A stretch of DNA of 18,827 bases, from assembly GCA_964405465.1 (NCBI GenBank), contig CAYONZ010000061.1, positions 1 through 18,827 of the forward strand, written 5' to 3'. The stretch comes from CAYONZ01 sp964405465. Its GTDB lineage: Bacteria > Bdellovibrionota > Bdellovibrionia > Bdellovibrionales > JAMPXM01. The stretch's first letter is position 1. Each line of letters opens with the position of its first letter. Below the pieces are notes generated by a model that saw nothing but the letters and a program-made list of their open reading frames with translations, searched no databases and was not told the origin of the DNA. The translations under genes were made by a program, and so were the position numbers. Shown piece by piece: positions 16,301 to 18,827 of the stretch.

Positions 16301-18218
16301 CAATTCAGGAGAGGGCGGAGAGGGTGCTGAAAGATTTCAGACTCTGCCGAGTGGTGATTCGAAAAATTCAAAAATTAAACAGGTGGCCTCGGCTCGATTC
16401 GGAGTGACCGCGCACTACTTGGCCAACGCTCAAGAGCTGCAGATAAAGATCGCACAAGGAGCTAAGCCAGGAGAAGGAGGGCAATTGCCTGGTCACAAGG
16501 TGGATGCGACAATTGCACGTCTTCGGCATTCCACTCCTGGTGTGACGCTGATTTCTCCTCCACCTCATCATGACATCTATTCGATCGAAGATCTCTCGCA
16601 GGTGATTTTTGATTTGAAAAACAGTAATCCGCAGGCAGCGGTTTCAGTCAAGCTTGTCGCTGAGGCAGGAGTAGGTACAATTGCAGCCGGTGTGGCCAAA
16701 GCACATGCTGAGAAAATCGTGATCGCTGGAGACAGTGGCGGAACTGGAGCGTCACCATTGTCATCCATTCTATATGCGGGATCTCCCTGGGAGATGGGGT
16801 TGGCTGAGGCTCATCAGACGTTGGTGCTTAATGGTCTTAGGGGGCGTGTACGCCTTGAGACTGACGGTCAGCTAAAGACGGGTCGTGATGTCGCTATTGC
16901 CGCAATGCTGGGAGCTGAGGAGTTTGGTTTCTCAACTGCGCCTTTGATTGTTGAAGGATGCATTATGATGCGAAAGTGCCATCTCAACACTTGCCCCGTC
17001 GGTGTGGCGACACAAGATCCAGTTTTGCGTGCGCGATTCAATGGACAACCCGAACACGTGATTCGCTATTTCCATTTCGTGGCCGAAGAGTTGCGAAAAA
17101 TCATGAGTGAGTTGGGGTACACTAAATTGCAAGACATGATCGGTCGAACTGATGAACTTGAATTCTGTCCCAACGAAAAAGATCACTCAGCAAAAACCAG
17201 ATCCTTAGATTTGTCGCGTCTTCTGACTCGGGTGGAATCGCTTATTCCAGGTCATCCGACGGAACTCCATTGGAATGGGCGTCTTGAATTGGGTGATGCC
17301 AATCAACAGATTCGCGAATGTCTTGATCGATCGTTGCTTGATTCCTGCGAGCCCGCCCTTGCAGAGAAGGCGAGTGTAACATTAAATGTTCAGGTGAAAA
17401 ATACGGACCGAGCTTTTGGAACATTGATTTCTAGTCAAATCGCAAAAAGACATGGGGCAAAAGGACTCGAATCGAATCAGATTTCGTTATTTGCCAAGGG
17501 AGCCGTTGGCCAGAGTATGGGTGCTTTTTTGGTGAAGGGTGTTCAGATTCATCTTGAGGGTGAAGCCAATGACTATGTGGGCAAGGGATTATCGGGCGGT
17601 CGAATTGTGGTTCACCCACCACATGAAGCTCGATTTCATTCACATGAATCGATGATCGTAGGTAACACTTGTCTTTATGGAGCGACGTCTGGCGAAGTTT
17701 ATTTTGCAGGGCGGGCAGGCGAACGTTTTGCTGTTCGAAACAGTGGGGCCTCAGCGGTTGTCGAGGGAACCGGGGATCACGCTTGTGAGTACATGACTGG
17801 CGGCAAGGTCATCATCTTAGGTGAAACCGGCAAAAATTTTGCTGCAGGTATGTCGGGTGGTCTTGCATACGTTTACGATCCAACATTGAAGCTAGAGGCT
17901 CGTTGTAATTTGAGCTCAATTGATATCGAAGAAATTTCTCATGCAAGTGACTTCTCATTTTTGAAGCAGCAAATTGAACAACATTTTGTGCTGACGCAAA
18001 GTCTTCGCGCCAAAGAAATTCTGCAAAACTGGCCATCATCGGCTCTTGGTTTTCGTCTTGTGATACCAAAGGATTACAGATCGATTTTGCAAAGCCAGAG
18101 AATGGTCAACGCGATGGATTCTGATGCGTCCATTCAAGCATCGTCGGACCGAGATCACTTTTCTGCGTCTCACAAAACACCTTCCAGAGTTCAACACGAG
18201 GAGTGTTCGCATGTCTGA
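13350..18218 (+). CDS. gltB: Glutamate synthase, large (alpha) subunit
   Basis: A 1622-residue enzyme that takes the amide of glutamine and adds it to 2-oxoglutarate, giving two glutamates. Cys33 in DACGIGF is the nucleophile of the glutaminase domain and is exposed when the 32-residue propeptide is cut. The glutaminase part runs to about 440, with the channel-side QLCHNGEINTIRGN at 267-280. A central domain follows at about 500-800. The FMN domain is about 900-1240, with NSGEGGEGAERF and the 3Fe-4S cysteines 1204, 1210 and 1215 (C-x5-C-x4-C). The GxGxG helix domain covers about 1310-1520. It is roughly 100 residues longer than common proteobacterial forms, partly from a loose hydrophilic tail after 1585. 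The Shine-Dalgarno (GGTGAG) is close to the ATG. Its stop overlaps the gltD start by 8 bases. Confidence 0.97.
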   Translation: MSKRNQLIKSSPRLSPASAQHGLYDFNDEKDACGIGFICSPKKAPSHEIVQNALRILKNLSHRSAKGADGLTGDGAGLLMQIPHEFFRTQDGLSSLPEFGEYAVGSLFFAKDHSLRLEQEYRFSLLAESLGMKTMAWRTVPTNPKVLGAQAAELEPTLRQVFLVRNPIFSGLFDWQSSLFVLRRMAEKQFRMQQGRDLRTGAPITQFYIASLSTQTIVYKGLVLPESLGEFFSDLRNDLVKSQMALVHSRFSTNTLPAWELAHPFRQLCHNGEINTIRGNLKWMKAREPEITQNWSKKWNQAATNFQPLVASGQSDSQSLDNVVEILCREGFELPEALMIMVPEAWEKDLSMHQELRDFYAYYASRMEPWDGPAAICFTDGKWVGARLDRNGLRPCRYTILQDQTIILSSETGVLDLPVDQVLKRGRLSPGEMLAVDMTTGEIFENTSIKNKFAAQKNYGKLKESEQSSLATIEKQVDAEFESLASKEVNSSTSDQNSRYDEFHKRMQQLLQFGFSRDELRAVVLPMFLGGEEPSSSMGNDTPLAVLSDRPQLLFNYFRQMFAQVTNPPIDPIREEMVMSLSSVIGARSSLVGAKPEGHSRIWLEHPVLTKERWLALQNGSRKIFGAAPSILSATWSRSSSVGPIGTKGLSQSELETALDHLCEQAAQAVRSGARVIVIADWFEKAKEPVLLNKNSFAIPSLLALSAVHQHLVHCGLRLQASLVVATGEARDVHHFACLIGYGADAVYPYLLGDLFCALQESGEIPKDFGFAKAELNFGKAINKGLLKVMSKMGISTLQSYCGAQIFEVIGLSSSVVQKYFGGTASKLEGMGIAEIENEIESRHQLANEAMRRIADSSDLKEQVGWSSLASLSLLPVSGKIHFRSQGESHQWTPHAIASLQNATKTNSAKTYQEFSDEVTRNSRQTLRGLLSFKKTRSPIALDEVEPATEIMRRFTTGAMSFGALSQEAHETLAIAMNRIGAKSNSGEGGEGAERFQTLPSGDSKNSKIKQVASARFGVTAHYLANAQELQIKIAQGAKPGEGGQLPGHKVDATIARLRHSTPGVTLISPPPHHDIYSIEDLSQVIFDLKNSNPQAAVSVKLVAEAGVGTIAAGVAKAHAEKIVIAGDSGGTGASPLSSILYAGSPWEMGLAEAHQTLVLNGLRGRVRLETDGQLKTGRDVAIAAMLGAEEFGFSTAPLIVEGCIMMRKCHLNTCPVGVATQDPVLRARFNGQPEHVIRYFHFVAEELRKIMSELGYTKLQDMIGRTDELEFCPNEKDHSAKTRSLDLSRLLTRVESLIPGHPTELHWNGRLELGDANQQIRECLDRSLLDSCEPALAEKASVTLNVQVKNTDRAFGTLISSQIAKRHGAKGLESNQISLFAKGAVGQSMGAFLVKGVQIHLEGEANDYVGKGLSGGRIVVHPPHEARFHSHESMIVGNTCLYGATSGEVYFAGRAGERFAVRNSGASAVVEGTGDHACEYMTGGKVIILGETGKNFAAGMSGGLAYVYDPTLKLEARCNLSSIDIEEISHASDFSFLKQQIEQHFVLTQSLRAKEILQNWPSSALGFRLVIPKDYRSILQSQRMVNAMDSDASIQASSDRDHFSASHKTPSRVQHEECSHV

Positions 18219-18827
18219 TCCTCAGGGGTTTTTGAAGTATTCTCGTCAGGATTCGAAGTATCGTCCAGCCGATGAACGCGCTCGAGATTTTCACGAGATT
18301 TATGATGTTGTTTCACCAGAGAGTGTCACTCAACAAGCCAAACGATGTATGGATTGCGGCGTGCCATTTTGCCAGAGTAACTATGGGTGCCCGGTTGAAA
18401 ATCATATTCCAGAGTGGAACAATCTGGTGTCGCGTGGGTTGTGGCGTGAAGCGCTTGAGGTTTTGCACGCGACCAATAATTTTCCTGAATTTACTGGTCG
18501 CCTTTGTCCGGCCCCTTGTGAGTCGGCCTGTGTATTGGGAGTCAACTCCTCTGCTGTGACGATTCGATCCATTGAGTGGCAGATTATCGAAAAAGGTTTT
18601 GCCAATGGATGGATTTTGCCACAACCGCCTCGCGCTCGAACGAACAAGAAAGTGGCTATCGTAGGCGCGGGACCAGCTGGATTGGCTGCAGCCCAGCAGT
18701 TGGCAAGGTCTGGCCATGAGGTGACTGTCTTTGAAAAAGCTCAATTTGCGGGAGGTCTTTTACGGTATGGTATTCCAGACTTTAAATTTGAGAAAACACA
18801 AGTAGAGCGAAGAGTTGAACAACTGCG
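18211..18827 (+). CDS. gltD: Glutamate synthase, small (beta) subunit, 3' end outside window (partial)
   Basis: The first 205 codons of the NADPH-oxidising subunit that passes electrons to the alpha subunit. The N-terminal iron-sulfur part has cysteines 46, 49, 54 and 60 (RCMDCGVPFCQSNYGC) and 99, 103 and 107 (LCPAPCESAC). The first nucleotide-binding motif VAIVGAGPAGLAAA is at 148-161, followed by GGLLRYGIPDFK. These are standard for the family. ATG 18211 has GAGGAG 7 bases upstream and overlaps the last 8 bases of gltB in another frame, so translation is coupled and subunits are made in step. The frame is open to the window end with no fault. Confidence 0.96.
   Translation, partial: MSDPQGFLKYSRQDSKYRPADERARDFHEIYDVVSPESVTQQAKRCMDCGVPFCQSNYGCPVENHIPEWNNLVSRGLWREALEVLHATNNFPEFTGRLCPAPCESACVLGVNSSAVTIRSIEWQIIEKGFANGWILPQPPRARTNKKVAIVGAGPAGLAAAQQLARSGHEVTVFEKAQFAGGLLRYGIPDFKFEKTQVERRVEQL

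Overview
The window looks like chromosomal DNA from a predatory-type or related member of the Bdellovibrionota. Three observations support this. The receptor tip of the chemoreceptor (FQTKLLSFNASVEAARAGEHGKG, split here as FQTKLLSFNASV + EAARAGEHGKG) has the spelling I associate with Bdellovibrio receptors. A small protein ends in a histone fold, a feature known from that phylum. Secreted proteins, lipoproteins and outer-membrane proteins of no obvious family are common. The assignment is inference from protein style only. I see no transposase, integrase, tRNA, rRNA or CRISPR array.

Left part (1-2706, minus strand): a chemoreceptor gene (transmembrane segment, Cache sensor, second transmembrane segment, signalling hairpin) is cut in two by one in-frame TGA. 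It is followed after 43 bases by a secreted protein that runs off the left edge; its start codon lies in the loop of a perfect 13-bp inverted repeat.

Middle part (3151-11017, plus strand): a trypsin-fold lipoprotein; an orphan periplasmic solute-binding protein; a metzincin-like zinc protease preceded by a leader that can fold in two exclusive ways; and a probable outer-membrane barrel overlapping a 737-residue lipoprotein of unknown function. A hairpin terminator closes this block. Most of these products act in the envelope or outside the cell.

Right part (11206-18827): a 187-residue protein joins a Cys/His-rich zinc-finger-like module to a C-terminal histone fold. It converges on an ammonium transporter gene (amtB), with a bidirectional terminator between them. 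amtB is divergent from gltB and gltD, the two subunits of glutamate synthase. AmtB brings in ammonium and GltBD makes glutamate from glutamine and 2-oxoglutarate, so this is a nitrogen-assimilation cluster. The gltD gene runs off the right edge.

The most interesting items are the zinc-finger histone, the interrupted chemoreceptor and the two structured translation-start regions.
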